From positions 93,597-157,596 of the forward strand of contig JABXHN010000016.1 in the NCBI GenBank assembly GCA_013373635.1: DNA of 64,000 nucleotides, given 5' to 3'. Numbering within the stretch: the stretch's first letter is position 1; each line of letters begins with the position of its first letter. The DNA comes from Flavobacteriaceae bacterium (GTDB lineage Bacteria > Bacteroidota > Bacteroidia > Flavobacteriales > Flavobacteriaceae). The notes beneath the pieces were generated by a model. It did not search any database and was not told the origin of the DNA. It saw only the letters and a program-made list of their open reading frames with translations. Position numbers and translations under genes: made by a program. Positions 9,197 through 18,382 of this stretch are shown piece after piece.

Positions 9197-9941
9197 GTTC
9201 ACTCTTAGCTAATCGATAGCGATCGATTGCTTCCTTTGAGAATTGATTGGTGTAGTCGATCATCTCCACTTCAAATCCAGCTCTTTTGAGGTATTCTGGA
9301 TAGTCCAAACCATAAACTCTTAGGTGGTCATATTGACCAAATACTTTGGTGCGTTCTTTTGGATCAGTGATGGAATCATCTTCAAATGTGTGTTCTCTGT
9401 TGAGGTCTTGAGGAATTTGAACAATCCCCCATCCACCGGGTTTAAGAACCCGAAAGAGTTCTTTCATGGCTTTCTGGTGATCAGGGATGTGCTCTAATAC
9501 GTGATTGCATAGGATCACATCATAGGTATTCTCTTCAAAAGGAAGATTGCAGATATCCGCCTTGATATCAGCCAGTGGAGAATTTAAATCTGTAGTCGTA
9601 TAATCGATATTTTTCAGCTTTTTAAATCGCTTAAAAAATGCTTGTTCAGGAGCAAAGTGAAGAAGCTTTAATTCTTTTGTAAAAAAGTCTGTTTCATTTT
9701 GGAGATAGAGCCACAGTAATCGATGGCGCTCCAATGAGAGCGTTGAAGGAGCTAGTACATTTTCTCGTTGTGTTTGATACCCATAAGGGAGAAAACTCCT
9801 AAAGCTCTTTCCGTCAATAGGATCTGTATAGCGACTCCCTTTGTAGTAGAATGCCAATAAGGGTCTTATTCCATAACTTAACTTAATAAGTAATGGTCTT
9901 GGAATACTGTTTAAAAGAAGTTTAAATACTGATTTAATCAA
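9168..9941 (-). CDS. SAM-dependent methyltransferase (Methyltransf_11 type)
   Basis: A 257-residue class I methyltransferase. Recognised by DICNLPFEENTYDVILCNHVLEHI (about residues 129-152), the motif after the SAM-binding strand, and by the following RVLKPGGWGIV. The usual glycine-rich motif I is replaced by LLHFAPEQAF, a variant I associate with a Bacteroidota subgroup. The substrate is unknown. The only possible start is a TTG at 9941: an in-frame TAG lies six codons upstream and there is no early ATG. It lies five bases after map and probably belongs to the gpmI-map transcript. Its end overlaps apbE. Confidence 0.85.
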   Translation of the reverse strand: MIKSVFKLLLNSIPRPLLIKLSYGIRPLLAFYYKGSRYTDPIDGKSFRSFLPYGYQTQRENVLAPSTLSLERHRLLWLYLQNETDFFTKELKLLHFAPEQAFFKRFKKLKNIDYTTTDLNSPLADIKADICNLPFEENTYDVILCNHVLEHIPDHQKAMKELFRVLKPGGWGIVQIPQDLNREHTFEDDSITDPKERTKVFGQYDHLRVYGLDYPEYLKRAGFEVEMIDYTNQFSKEAIDRYRLAKSELIPLIRKPI

Positions 9942-9946
9942 TCTAT

Positions 9947-10753
9947 TTACTTTTTTCTAAAGGGGTCTTCTTCATCTGAAGTAATCCCTAAAGCTTCGTA
10001 AATATAATCGAAAGTCGATAATAATTGAGGTTTTCCATTGACGATTGCCACATCGTGTTCAAAGTGTGCCGATGGTTTTTTATCTGCCGTTAGAATAGAC
10101 CAACCATCGTTAAGTTGAATGATACGATGGGTTCCCATATTGATCATTGGTTCTATAGCAACCACTTGACCTTCCATAAACTTTTTACCTCTCCCGCGTT
10201 TACCGTAGTTTGGCATTTCTGGATCTTCGTGCATGGTTCTTCCAAGACCGTGTCCAACGAGTTCACGCACTACACCATAACCAAATGATTCTGTGTATTC
10301 TTGGATGGCATAACCAACATCACCAACGCGATTACCGAGTTTGAACTGTTCGATTCCTATATAGAGTGATTTTTTTGTGACTTCGAGAAGTTGTTTGACT
10401 TCTGGACTCACTTCTCCTACTTCAAAAGTATAGGCATGATCCCCGTAAAAACCATTTTTAAGCGCCCCACAATCGATAGAGATGATATCACCTTCTGCTA
10501 GTGGGGTGTTGTTTGGAATCCCATGTACGACTTGTTCATTAGGGCTCATACACAAGGTGTTTGGAAAGTCGTATAGGCCTAAGAATCCAGGCTCTGCACC
10601 ATGATCTCTTATAAAGCTTTCCGCCAGTGCATCGAGTTGTAAAGTGGTCACTCCTGGTTTTACTTCAGAAGCCAACATTCCTAAGGTTTTAGAAACAATT
10701 AATGCGCTTTCACGCATTAATTCTATTTCTTCTGGAGTTTTTAAGTGAATCAT
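9947..10753 (-). CDS. map: Methionine aminopeptidase, type I
   Basis: A 268-residue cytosolic metalloprotease that removes the initiator methionine. Metal ligands are visible in order: IDCGALKNGFYGDHA (two Asp, about residues 93-107), GHGLGRTMHEDP (His), AIEPMIN (Glu) and the final HFEHDVAI (Glu). Length fits type I without the zinc-finger extension. The start codon shares one base with the gpmI stop (TAATG), implying coupling. Confidence 0.96.
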   Translation of the reverse strand: MIHLKTPEEIELMRESALIVSKTLGMLASEVKPGVTTLQLDALAESFIRDHGAEPGFLGLYDFPNTLCMSPNEQVVHGIPNNTPLAEGDIISIDCGALKNGFYGDHAYTFEVGEVSPEVKQLLEVTKKSLYIGIEQFKLGNRVGDVGYAIQEYTESFGYGVVRELVGHGLGRTMHEDPEMPNYGKRGRGKKFMEGQVVAIEPMINMGTHRIIQLNDGWSILTADKKPSAHFEHDVAIVNGKPQLLSTFDYIYEALGITSDEEDPFRKK

Positions 10754-12276
10754 TAGTTGCCGATTAGTGATTTTTGAGTCATCTCTGCAGGTTGATCAAC
10801 TCCTAAGATTTCAAGAATTGTAGGGGCTATATCACCTAAAACACCATCTTTAACTGGTTTTCTATCTGGATCAACTAAGATAAAAGGAACAGGATTCGTC
10901 GTATGTGCTGTGTTTGGCGATCCATCAGGATTCACCATAGTGTCACAGTTTCCGTGATCAGCAATAACAAGAGTACTATATCCATGAGCTGAAGCAGTTT
11001 CAATTACTGCTTGAGCACATTGATCAACAGTCTCACATGCTTTGATAGCTGCAGACATGATTCCAGTATGGCCAACCATATCAGGATTAGCAAAGTTTAA
11101 ACACACAAAATCCGCCTCTTCTTTTTCTAATTCAGGAATAATCGCATCTCTGATGTCAAAGGCACTCATCTCTGGTTGAAGGTCATAGGTGGCTACCTTT
11201 GGAGAAGGGCATAGGATACGTTGTTCACCCTGGTATGGCTCTTCTCTTCCTCCGTTAAAGAAAAAGGTTACGTGTGGGTACTTTTCTGTTTCAGCAATTC
11301 TTATTTGCTTTTTACCAGCATCAGCAATCACTTCTCCTAAAGTTCTTTTGATATTTTCTTTGTTGTAAACAACTTCGATTCCTTTAAAAGACTCATCATA
11401 CATGGTCATCGTCACATAATACAAGTCAAGCTTATGCATATTTTGTTCGTGAAAATCTTCCTGAGAAAGTACTTGAGTCAATTCTCGACCACGATCTGTT
11501 CTAAAGTTGAAGAAGACAACGACATCACCATCTTTGATTTTTGCGTTTTCTGAATCAATTCCATTGGTATTGATGATTGGTTTTAAGAACTCATCAGTAA
11601 CCTCTTCAGTATAGCTTTGTTTGATCGCTCCAATAACATCTTCGGTCTCTGTTCCAATAGCATTGACTACAGTGTCATATGCGATTTTAACACGTTCCCA
11701 ACGCTTATCTCTATCCATCGCGTAATAACGACCAACAAGACTAGCTAGAGCAGCATTTTTACCTTGACAGTGTTCGATAATTTCTTCTGTGAATCCAAGT
11801 CCAGATTTAGGATCGACATCACGACCATCGGTAAATGCGTGAATATACGATTGACCAACGCCACTCTCATAAGCAGCATCGATTAATCCTTTTAAGTGTT
11901 TGATATGAGAGTGAACTCCACCATCAGATAGGAGTCCTAAAAAATGAACGGGTTTATTATTTTCTTTAGCGTAAGTAAACGCTTTTTGTAAAACAGCTTC
12001 ATCCTTTAAGGTTTTGTTTTCTACAGCGAGATTAATCTTAACAAGATCTTGATAAACAATTCTACCAGCACCTAGATTCATATGTCCCACTTCAGAGTTC
12101 CCCATTTGACCTTCAGGTAAACCTACGTGCATCCCATCTGTTCGAAGATTGGCATTGGCATATTTAGAGTAAAGCCCATCGACAAATGGTGTGTTGGCTT
12201 GTGCTATTGCAGAAATTTTTGGATCAGGAGACTTCCCCCATCCATCTAATATCATTAAGATTGCTTTATTATTCAT
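10753..12276 (-). CDS. gpmI: 2,3-bisphosphoglycerate-independent phosphoglycerate mutase
   Basis: A 507-residue Mn-dependent glycolytic enzyme interconverting 3- and 2-phosphoglycerate. The nucleophile Ser61 lies in EGQMGNSEVGH, and the N-terminal DGWG (11-14) and C-terminal IADHGNCD metal sites are present. The start is the ATG at 12276 (MNNKAILMILDGW); a longer reading from a TTG at 12312 is unlikely because the -7 box TATTTTTG lies at 12298-12305, inside that extension. First gene of a gpmI-map-methyltransferase set. Confidence 0.96.
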   Translation of the reverse strand: MNNKAILMILDGWGKSPDPKISAIAQANTPFVDGLYSKYANANLRTDGMHVGLPEGQMGNSEVGHMNLGAGRIVYQDLVKINLAVENKTLKDEAVLQKAFTYAKENNKPVHFLGLLSDGGVHSHIKHLKGLIDAAYESGVGQSYIHAFTDGRDVDPKSGLGFTEEIIEHCQGKNAALASLVGRYYAMDRDKRWERVKIAYDTVVNAIGTETEDVIGAIKQSYTEEVTDEFLKPIINTNGIDSENAKIKDGDVVVFFNFRTDRGRELTQVLSQEDFHEQNMHKLDLYYVTMTMYDESFKGIEVVYNKENIKRTLGEVIADAGKKQIRIAETEKYPHVTFFFNGGREEPYQGEQRILCPSPKVATYDLQPEMSAFDIRDAIIPELEKEEADFVCLNFANPDMVGHTGIMSAAIKACETVDQCAQAVIETASAHGYSTLVIADHGNCDTMVNPDGSPNTAHTTNPVPFILVDPDRKPVKDGVLGDIAPTILEILGVDQPAEMTQKSLIGN

Positions 12277-12297
12277 AATGGTGAATTGTTTATGCTG

Positions 12298-12305
12298 CAA
12301 AAATA
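12298..12305 (-). promoter_or_regulatory. -7 box (TATTTTTG) for gpmI
   Basis: On the minus strand TATTTTTG fits TAnnTTTG, 21 bases upstream of the ATG at 12276. It supports that start over the upstream TTG. No good -33 TTG was seen. Confidence 0.5.
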
Positions 12306-12390
12306 CCACCAATTCATTAGAAACCCATAGGTTGTGATGTTTTTTAACAAATTAATAAACAAAGGGGATTTTGATTCTTAAATGAGAATT

Positions 12391-12828
12391 TTACATCAGA
12401 ATTTTATGCATTATATAGTGTGGTCCATGAGGTGTGATTTCAAAGGCTGAACCCTGTTTTTCATATCCTAATTTTTCATAGAATGGTACTGCTGTTGTTC
12501 TGGCGTTCATCCATATAAGACGAACCCCTCTTTGCATGAGCCACTGCTCTGCAAAGGAAAGCAGTAGCGCTCCATAGCCCTTTTTTTGATAGTCACTTAG
12601 TACGGCCATTCCTCTTAGTTGTAGGGATTTGTGTCCTGGGTAGGGTACATAGGGAGCAAAGAAATAACTAGAAACTGCTACGAGCTTGTCATCGACAAAG
12701 CCACCTAAATGAATGCTTCCAACTCTAGAATCGCCATCCATCTTACAGGATTCAATTGGCATGCCACGTCTGAGTTCGGCATGGCGAACGGGATAGGTTT
12801 CTTCGGCAGTGATTTGTCTAATTTTCAT
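12391..12828 (-). CDS. GNAT family N-acetyltransferase
   Basis: A 145-residue acetyltransferase. The acetyl-CoA loop is visible as QKKGYGA (Gln81-Ala86) after the core strand LRGMAVLSD, followed by the typical C-terminal AVPFYEKLGYEKQG. The substrate is unknown. The ATG at 12828 (MKIRQI) is chosen because it starts one base after the upstream pepE stop; the longer reading would overlap pepE. It forms a two-gene unit with pepE. Confidence 0.88.
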   Translation of the reverse strand: MKIRQITAEETYPVRHAELRRGMPIESCKMDGDSRVGSIHLGGFVDDKLVAVSSYFFAPYVPYPGHKSLQLRGMAVLSDYQKKGYGALLLSFAEQWLMQRGVRLIWMNARTTAVPFYEKLGYEKQGSAFEITPHGPHYIMHKILM

Positions 12829-12829
12829 A

Positions 12830-13522
12830 TTAAAAAGGAAGTTTGTCAGTGTCAATGGGTTTTTGATCAGGCATAAATAGTTTTGCTTTATGAGGCCCTA
12901 CTAAACTAATTCTATCGCCAATCACTCTAATATAATCACCTTCGGGAATACCTAATACAGGAATTTTGTGAAAGTGTTGAAATTCAGCTATGCGATCAAT
13001 TCTGCTCTCTCCATTGTGCTTTAATCCTTCGATGGGATCCATATAATGAGCATTGATATTAAAAGGAACTGCAGCAGTCGTTTCAAATGATTTGGGCATC
13101 ACAATAGGCATATCATTAGTGGTGTGCATGGTCATTCCAGCGATATTACTACCAGCACTACATCCTAGATATGGTACTCCATTTTCCATGGCTAGTCTAA
13201 GTGTATCCATCAACTGTTGATCGTATAGTTCTTTAACTAGCACAAAAGTATTTCCGCCTCCAGTAAAGATTCCTTGAGCAGTTAACAGGGCCTTCTTTGG
13301 GTCTTGATACTCGTGTATACCCTTTACTGTAATTCCAATTTTAGCAAAAGACTGAGCAACATGTCTTGTGTAATGATCCCAACTAATTGCTCCAGGTCTA
13401 GCAAAAGGTATAAAACACAATTCATTGACTTCTTTGAAAAAGATTTTTAAATCATCGAGAAGGTATTCCAAGTGTTTTTCACCGTATAAGGTACTTGTGG
13501 AAGCTAAAAGGAGATTTTTCAT
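12830..13522 (-). CDS. pepE: Dipeptidase E (peptidase family S51)
   Basis: A 230-residue cytosolic serine peptidase that cleaves N-terminal Asp dipeptides. The nucleophile Ser122 lies in LGCSAGSNIAG, and a second glycine motif FTGGGNTF is at residues 86-93. Length is normal (E. coli PepE 229). ATG start at 13522. It is followed one base later by the acetyltransferase gene. Confidence 0.92.
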   Translation of the reverse strand: MKNLLLASTSTLYGEKHLEYLLDDLKIFFKEVNELCFIPFARPGAISWDHYTRHVAQSFAKIGITVKGIHEYQDPKKALLTAQGIFTGGGNTFVLVKELYDQQLMDTLRLAMENGVPYLGCSAGSNIAGMTMHTTNDMPIVMPKSFETTAAVPFNINAHYMDPIEGLKHNGESRIDRIAEFQHFHKIPVLGIPEGDYIRVIGDRISLVGPHKAKLFMPDQKPIDTDKLPF

Positions 13523-13629
13523 AGAGACAAATTAACAAAAGTTTAGTGTTTTATTGCTAGCGATTTCTACTGTTTTGAATTTATTTTACCAATTGGAATT
13601 CGTAAATTTAAAGAACAAATCAAGATCCC

Positions 13630-14364
13630 ATGAAATTTAAATCACTCTTTTTAAGTCTTTTCTTGTTTTCAACGGTTCTTTTTGCTCAAGAAGTGGATCG
13701 TAAACCCATTATGGGACAGGTACTGTATCGATCCAGTAATGTAGTGGATGAACAGGTCATTAATACCACTTCAGAAGAATTTACCATTACTGATCAAAAT
13801 GGTCGATTTAGAATTGATGTAGCATTAGGAGACGAATTGGTGTTCATGGCTTTAAATTACGAACTAAAACACCTTATCATTACAAAAGAAATCATTGATA
13901 ACAATCGTATTGTTGTCGAAGTTAATGAAAAGGTAAACGTTCTCGATGAAGTGGTTATTTCTCCTGAAAACAGAGCGAAGTTCTTGGAACTTAAAAACGA
14001 AGAATTTAAACAATATGTCTATGAAATTGATCGTGGAACGGAGGTAGAAAACATCGCTCAACCCATGTATTTAAGGGGGATGAAAAACGGAATAAATTTT
14101 GTAAATATTTTTAAGGCAATCTTTAAGGAAAATGCTGACGAGAATCGTCCGAACTTCAAGCTTTCTGAAGTTTTAAGAGCGGTTTACGACGATCAGTTTT
14201 TTGTAGATAATTTGTATTTATCAGTAGATATGATTGATGATTTCTTAGGATTTTGTGATGCTCAATCTCCAGAAAAATCACTGATGTTGAAGAAAAATGA
14301 ATTTGAACTGCTTCAGTTTTTAGTAGAGCAATCTCAGGCCTACTTAAGTCAAAACAATGAATAG
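13630..14364 (+). CDS. Secreted carboxypeptidase-like regulatory domain protein (copy 1)
   Basis: A 244-residue exported protein with a signal peptide (residues 1-19, ending LFAQ). Residues 25-105 look like the CarboxypepD_reg beta-sandwich: IMGQVLYRSSNVV, then TITDQNGRFRIDVALGDELVF and a closing VLDEVVIS. That domain often leads TonB-dependent receptors, but here no barrel follows. The C-terminal half is helical. It overlaps the next gene by eight bases, and the C-termini of the two proteins align (DFLGFCDAQSP and DFMFYCETDP), so they are tandem paralogues. Function unknown; envelope location inferred. Confidence 0.8.
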   Translation: MKFKSLFLSLFLFSTVLFAQEVDRKPIMGQVLYRSSNVVDEQVINTTSEEFTITDQNGRFRIDVALGDELVFMALNYELKHLIITKEIIDNNRIVVEVNEKVNVLDEVVISPENRAKFLELKNEEFKQYVYEIDRGTEVENIAQPMYLRGMKNGINFVNIFKAIFKENADENRPNFKLSEVLRAVYDDQFFVDNLYLSVDMIDDFLGFCDAQSPEKSLMLKKNEFELLQFLVEQSQAYLSQNNE

Positions 14365-15136
14365 TAATTTTTGGACTCTTATTTTATTAGTGCTCAGTAT
14401 TCAACTCAGTGCTCAAGAATCAGGCTTTAAGAAAATTAACGGAGTTTTGAATTCTTTATCGGGTGAAGTAAGTGGAATACACATTATTAATAAAACTAGC
14501 CAATTAGCAACCATCAGTAATTCAAATGGATATTTTAGTATTAGTTCAAAACTCAATGATACTTTGATTATAAGAGGAGTTGGTTATCTAACAAAGCAAT
14601 TAATTATCGACTCTGAGACTTACAATAAATTTTCGATTGCAGTAGAATTGGAAGCTGAAGTTGTGCCTTTAAATGAGGTGGTTGTAATGCCTTATAATTT
14701 ATCAGGTGATTTATTTGTGGATATGGAAGCAATCAGAGCAGAAGACCAAGTCAGTGAGTTTTCTCTCGGATTGCCCAACGCCAATGCGATTCCTATGAGA
14801 AAATCACAGCGTATTTTACACGAGGCTACCACCGGTGGCGGTATTTTACCTGTAAATCCTATTCTCAATGCGATAACTGGAAGAACTAAAAAGCTTAAAA
14901 AAATTGTAGCTGTTGATTTAAAGAATCAGCGTACCTTGCAGGTACGGTATTATTATCCGGATTCTTTGTTTGTAAACCATTTAAAGATCGACCAAGAGAA
15001 GATTCTCGATTTTATGTTTTATTGTGAAACTGATCCAGAGTTTAACTATTACGCACAAATCAAGGACAAATTTAGAATTTGGGAAATTCTTAGAGAAAAG
15101 AGCGAGCAGTACAGAGATCTAAATAATTTAAATTGA
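14357..15136 (+). CDS. Secreted carboxypeptidase-like regulatory domain protein (copy 2)
   Basis: A 259-residue exported protein, signal peptide residues 1-19 (LSIQLSAQ). The N-terminal half repeats the fold of its neighbour: GVLNSLSGEVSGIHI, ISNSNGYFSISSKLNDTLII and VPLNEVVVMPY. A Gly-rich stretch ATTGGGILPVNP sits near residue 155. The end ILDFMFYCETDPEF followed by FRIWEILREKSEQY parallels copy 1. It overlaps copy 1 by eight bases and is followed at once by the DUF6702-like gene. Function unknown; no beta-barrel, so it is not itself a TonB receptor. Confidence 0.8.
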   Translation: MNSNFWTLILLVLSIQLSAQESGFKKINGVLNSLSGEVSGIHIINKTSQLATISNSNGYFSISSKLNDTLIIRGVGYLTKQLIIDSETYNKFSIAVELEAEVVPLNEVVVMPYNLSGDLFVDMEAIRAEDQVSEFSLGLPNANAIPMRKSQRILHEATTGGGILPVNPILNAITGRTKKLKKIVAVDLKNQRTLQVRYYYPDSLFVNHLKIDQEKILDFMFYCETDPEFNYYAQIKDKFRIWEILREKSEQYRDLNNLN

Positions 15137-15138
15137 GT

Positions 15139-15654
15139 ATGAAGTACAATAGATTTTATAAATGGGTACTTGTGACATTAACCCTAGTGTTAATGTCATT
15201 TAGTACTTTACATAAGTTTTATCTTAGTGTTTCTGAGATTACCTACTCAGAATCCGATCAAAAACTGCGTGTTGTCAGCAGAATTTTTATCGATGATTTA
15301 GATGCGGTGCTCTTGTCTCGATATGAAATCGATTCCAAGCTTACCACAGAGTTTGAGGATCAAATGGCACAATACTATATTGAAAAATACCTCAAGACAA
15401 AATTACTTTTAAAAATAAATGGAGCTGTATTGGAATACAATATTTTAGGACACAAGGTCGATAACGATCAATTGGTATTCTTTATGGAGGCTGATTTTAA
15501 AGAGCTAGAGAGTTTAAAATCAATTGAAGTACAGAATGAAGTCTTGATGGATTTATTTGAAGAGCAGCAAAACATTGTACACCTTCAACTCAAAGGCAAA
15601 AAAAAGAGTTTGATGCTTATTCGTGAACGACCTTCAGGTCAGTTAAATTTTTAA
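15139..15654 (+). CDS. DUF6702-like exported protein
   Basis: A 171-residue protein with an N-terminal signal or anchor (residues 8-24) and a soluble beta-rich domain beginning HKFYLSVSEITYS, which I recognise as the DUF6702 family; its function is not known to me. The ATG at 15139 is used; a TTG six bases earlier, overlapping the stop of the previous gene, is also possible. It forms a run with the two preceding envelope proteins, and the M1 peptidase follows 61 bases on. Confidence 0.78.
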   Translation: MKYNRFYKWVLVTLTLVLMSFSTLHKFYLSVSEITYSESDQKLRVVSRIFIDDLDAVLLSRYEIDSKLTTEFEDQMAQYYIEKYLKTKLLLKINGAVLEYNILGHKVDNDQLVFFMEADFKELESLKSIEVQNEVLMDLFEEQQNIVHLQLKGKKKSLMLIRERPSGQLNF

Positions 15655-15715
15655 CAAAACCTTCTTTTAAACGAATTAATTAACTATTTTCAACAAAAAT
15701 TATAAACCCGTACTA

Positions 15716-18034
15716 ATGAAACGACTTAACAAACTATTTTCACTTCTTTTTATCAGTGTTTCTATGGTAGTTTCTGCCCAAGAAGAAACTCCACAAAGAG
15801 AAGGAGGACATGAGAATCAAAGTAAATTCAGACAGTTGTATCAAGAGTTTGCTTCGCCAAACACATATAGATCTGCTTCTGGTGCTCCAGGTCCTGATTA
15901 TTACCAACAACAGGCTAATTACAAAATGAATATTGTTCTCGATGACAAGAATGCGAGAATCGATGGAGAAGAAACGATAACCTATATCAATAATTCTCCG
16001 GATGCATTAGAGTTTTTATGGCTTCAACTCGATCAAAACGTTAGAGCTAAGGATTCTAAGGCACCTCTTAGAAATGGTAGTGGTGTTCCTTTAGCACAAC
16101 AAGCTTCAGCTTTTGCATCATCTTATATGACCGAACCATTTGATGGTGGATTTAATATTTTGTCAGTAACAGATGAGCGTGGAGCTCCTATGAGGCACAC
16201 TATCAATCAAACGATGATGCGTATTGATCTCTACAGACCATTGGCTTCTGGGGAATCAGTAAGTTTTAATATTAAGTGGTGGTACAATATTCCAGATCAC
16301 ACTGTTAACAGAGCGCGTTCTGGTTATGAGTACTTCGCTAAAGATGGTAACAGAGCTTATGTGATTGCTCAATTCTTTCCAAGAATGGCTGTTTACAGCG
16401 ATGTGGAAGGATGGCAAAACCATCAATTTTGGGGATCAGGTGAGTTTGCTTTGACCTTTGGAGACTACGAAGTAAGTATTACTGTTCCTGAAGATCACAT
16501 TGTTGATGGAACTGGTGAACTTCAAAATAGAAAGCAAGTCTTTTCAAGAGAAATGATGAGTCGTTACGAACAGGCTAGCAAGTCTTATTCTGAACCTGTG
16601 ATGATCGTCACTCAAGCCGAAGTTGAGGCAAAAGAGGCGGCTCACACTTCAGACAATCCGCCTTCAAAAACAAAGACTTGGGAATTCAAGGCTCAAAATG
16701 TAAGAGATTTTGCGTTTGCATCTTCTCGAAAATTCATCTGGGATATGATGGCTGTAAAAATTGGAAATAGAGATGTGATGGCTGTTTCCATGTACCCAAA
16801 AGAAGGAAATCCACTTTGGGAAGATTGGTCTACAAAGGTTGTAGCCTCTACTTTAAAATCGTATTCTAAATACACTTTTGACTATCCGTATCCTAAGGCG
16901 ATTTCAGTTCACGCGAAGAACCAAGGAATGGAATATCCAATGATATGCTGGAACTACGGACGTCCTAATGAAGATGGTACCTATTCGGATCGTACCAAGT
17001 ACGGTATGATGAGTGTTATTATTCACGAGGTAGGACACAACTTTTTCCCGATGATTGTCAACTCAGACGAGCGTCAGTGGGGATGGATGGATGAAGGATT
17101 GGATACCTTTATGCAGTATTTAGCAGAGCAAGATTTTGGTGAAACTTATCCAGAGATCATCGCTCCAAATGAAAAGTATCCATCGCGAAGAGGAGACCCT
17201 TCAAAAATTGTACCTTATATGAAAGGAGATCAAAGTTTTATCGCTCCTATTATGTCGAATCCAGAGAACGTATATCAATTAGGACCAAATGCCTATGCAA
17301 AACCAGCTACTGCATTAAACATCCTAAGAGAAACAGTAATGGGCAGAGAACTATTTGACAAGGCGTTTAAAACTTATGCGCAGCGTTGGAAGTTTAAACA
17401 CCCAACCCCTGAAGACTTTTTCAGGACGATGGAAGATGCTTCTGCAGTGGATTTAGATTATTTCTGGAGAGGATGGTTCTATACAACTGACTATGTTGAT
17501 ATAGGAGTGAAAGGTGTTAAAAAATACTATGTAAGTAACGAGCCAACAAAGGCTATGAAAGAATACATGGCAGAGCGCAATCTTACAGAGGCTGATTTAC
17601 CTCCTTTAGTGTATTTAGCTGAAGAAGGTTCAGAAGACTACAATGAAGATCTCAAAGGAAAGGCTCCATCTGAAACTTCTCAAACACTTAAGGAGTATAT
17701 GATGGATAATATGACTGCTGAGGAAAGAGCTGCTGTAAAAGAACCTAAGTTCTTCTATGAGATTACTTTTGAAAAACCAGGTGGAATACCAATGCCACTA
17801 ATCGTTTCTTATACCTACGCAGATGGTACTACAGAAGATGTGACCTATCCTGCTGAAATTTGGAGAAAAAACGACCAAGAAGTAAAACGAGTGGTATCTT
17901 CTGACAAAGAAATCGTAAGTATTGTAGTAGATCCAAAAGCAGAAACTGCTGATATTGATACTACCAACAACAGTTGGCCAAAAGAAGAAATCAAATCTGA
18001 ATTTGATGAATTCAAAGAAAATATGAAAGGATAA
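15716..18034 (+). CDS. M1 family metallopeptidase, secreted
   Basis: A 772-residue zinc aminopeptidase-like enzyme with a signal peptide (residues 1-21, ending VSAQ). The gluzincin motif is intact: His437, Glu438, His441 in IIHEVGHNF and Glu460 in WMDEGLD, 18 residues after the second His. The N-terminal region (from about 55) is the M1 beta-saddle domain. A GMEYPM segment before the zinc site takes the place of the usual GAMEN. It likely trims peptides in the periplasm or outside the cell. It ends with its own terminator at 18056. Confidence 0.93.
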   Translation: MKRLNKLFSLLFISVSMVVSAQEETPQREGGHENQSKFRQLYQEFASPNTYRSASGAPGPDYYQQQANYKMNIVLDDKNARIDGEETITYINNSPDALEFLWLQLDQNVRAKDSKAPLRNGSGVPLAQQASAFASSYMTEPFDGGFNILSVTDERGAPMRHTINQTMMRIDLYRPLASGESVSFNIKWWYNIPDHTVNRARSGYEYFAKDGNRAYVIAQFFPRMAVYSDVEGWQNHQFWGSGEFALTFGDYEVSITVPEDHIVDGTGELQNRKQVFSREMMSRYEQASKSYSEPVMIVTQAEVEAKEAAHTSDNPPSKTKTWEFKAQNVRDFAFASSRKFIWDMMAVKIGNRDVMAVSMYPKEGNPLWEDWSTKVVASTLKSYSKYTFDYPYPKAISVHAKNQGMEYPMICWNYGRPNEDGTYSDRTKYGMMSVIIHEVGHNFFPMIVNSDERQWGWMDEGLDTFMQYLAEQDFGETYPEIIAPNEKYPSRRGDPSKIVPYMKGDQSFIAPIMSNPENVYQLGPNAYAKPATALNILRETVMGRELFDKAFKTYAQRWKFKHPTPEDFFRTMEDASAVDLDYFWRGWFYTTDYVDIGVKGVKKYYVSNEPTKAMKEYMAERNLTEADLPPLVYLAEEGSEDYNEDLKGKAPSETSQTLKEYMMDNMTAEERAAVKEPKFFYEITFEKPGGIPMPLIVSYTYADGTTEDVTYPAEIWRKNDQEVKRVVSSDKEIVSIVVDPKAETADIDTTNNSWPKEEIKSEFDEFKENMKG

Positions 18035-18055
18035 TTCTAGATTATATTTTTTAAT

Positions 18056-18086
18056 GAAAGCGGTGCAAATGCATCGCTTTCTTTTT
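18056..18086 (+). terminator. Intrinsic terminator after the M1 peptidase gene
   Basis: An 11-pair stem (GAAAGCGGTGC / GCATCGCTTTC, one G-T pair) with an AAAT loop, followed by five T. It starts 21 bases after the stop. The last T begins the TATCTTTG box of tatA. Confidence 0.9.
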
Positions 18087-18093
18087 ATCTTTG
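18086..18093 (+). promoter_or_regulatory. -7 box (TATCTTTG) for tatA
   Basis: TATCTTTG, then CCCT, then ATG: only four bases separate the box from the start codon, so the transcript would be leaderless or nearly so. The same spacing is seen at 7815, 38672 and 40826. Confidence 0.5.
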
Positions 18094-18097
18094 CCCT

Positions 18098-18382
18098 ATG
18101 ATGTTAAACAGTATTCTATTTATTTCTGGTGCAGAAATCTTCTTTATCATGTTCATTGTGGTCATGGTATTTGGTGCTGATAAGATTCCTGATATTGCAA
18201 GAGGTCTTGGAAAGGGTATGAGACAACTTAAAGATGCCTCTGAGGATATCAAAAGAGAAATTTACAAAAGTGCCGATAAGCACGGAGTAGATACCTCTGT
18301 AACCAAAGACATCAAAAAGGAAATAGACGAGGTTAAAGATGGTTTAGACGATTTAACGGGATCTATTAGAAGAAAATTCTAG
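18098..18382 (+). CDS. tatA: Sec-independent protein translocase subunit TatA/TatB
   Basis: A 94-residue Tat component. It has one N-terminal membrane helix (about residues 10-26), the hinge FGADKIPDIARGLGKGMRQLKDA, an amphipathic helix and a charged tail. The FG pair and the PDIAR segment are typical of TatA. The tail is short for a TatB. Its stop TAG shares CTAG with the stop of the convergent O-methyltransferase gene. Two ATG codons in a row start the gene; the first is used. Confidence 0.9.
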   Translation: MMLNSILFISGAEIFFIMFIVVMVFGADKIPDIARGLGKGMRQLKDASEDIKREIYKSADKHGVDTSVTKDIKKEIDEVKDGLDDLTGSIRRKF

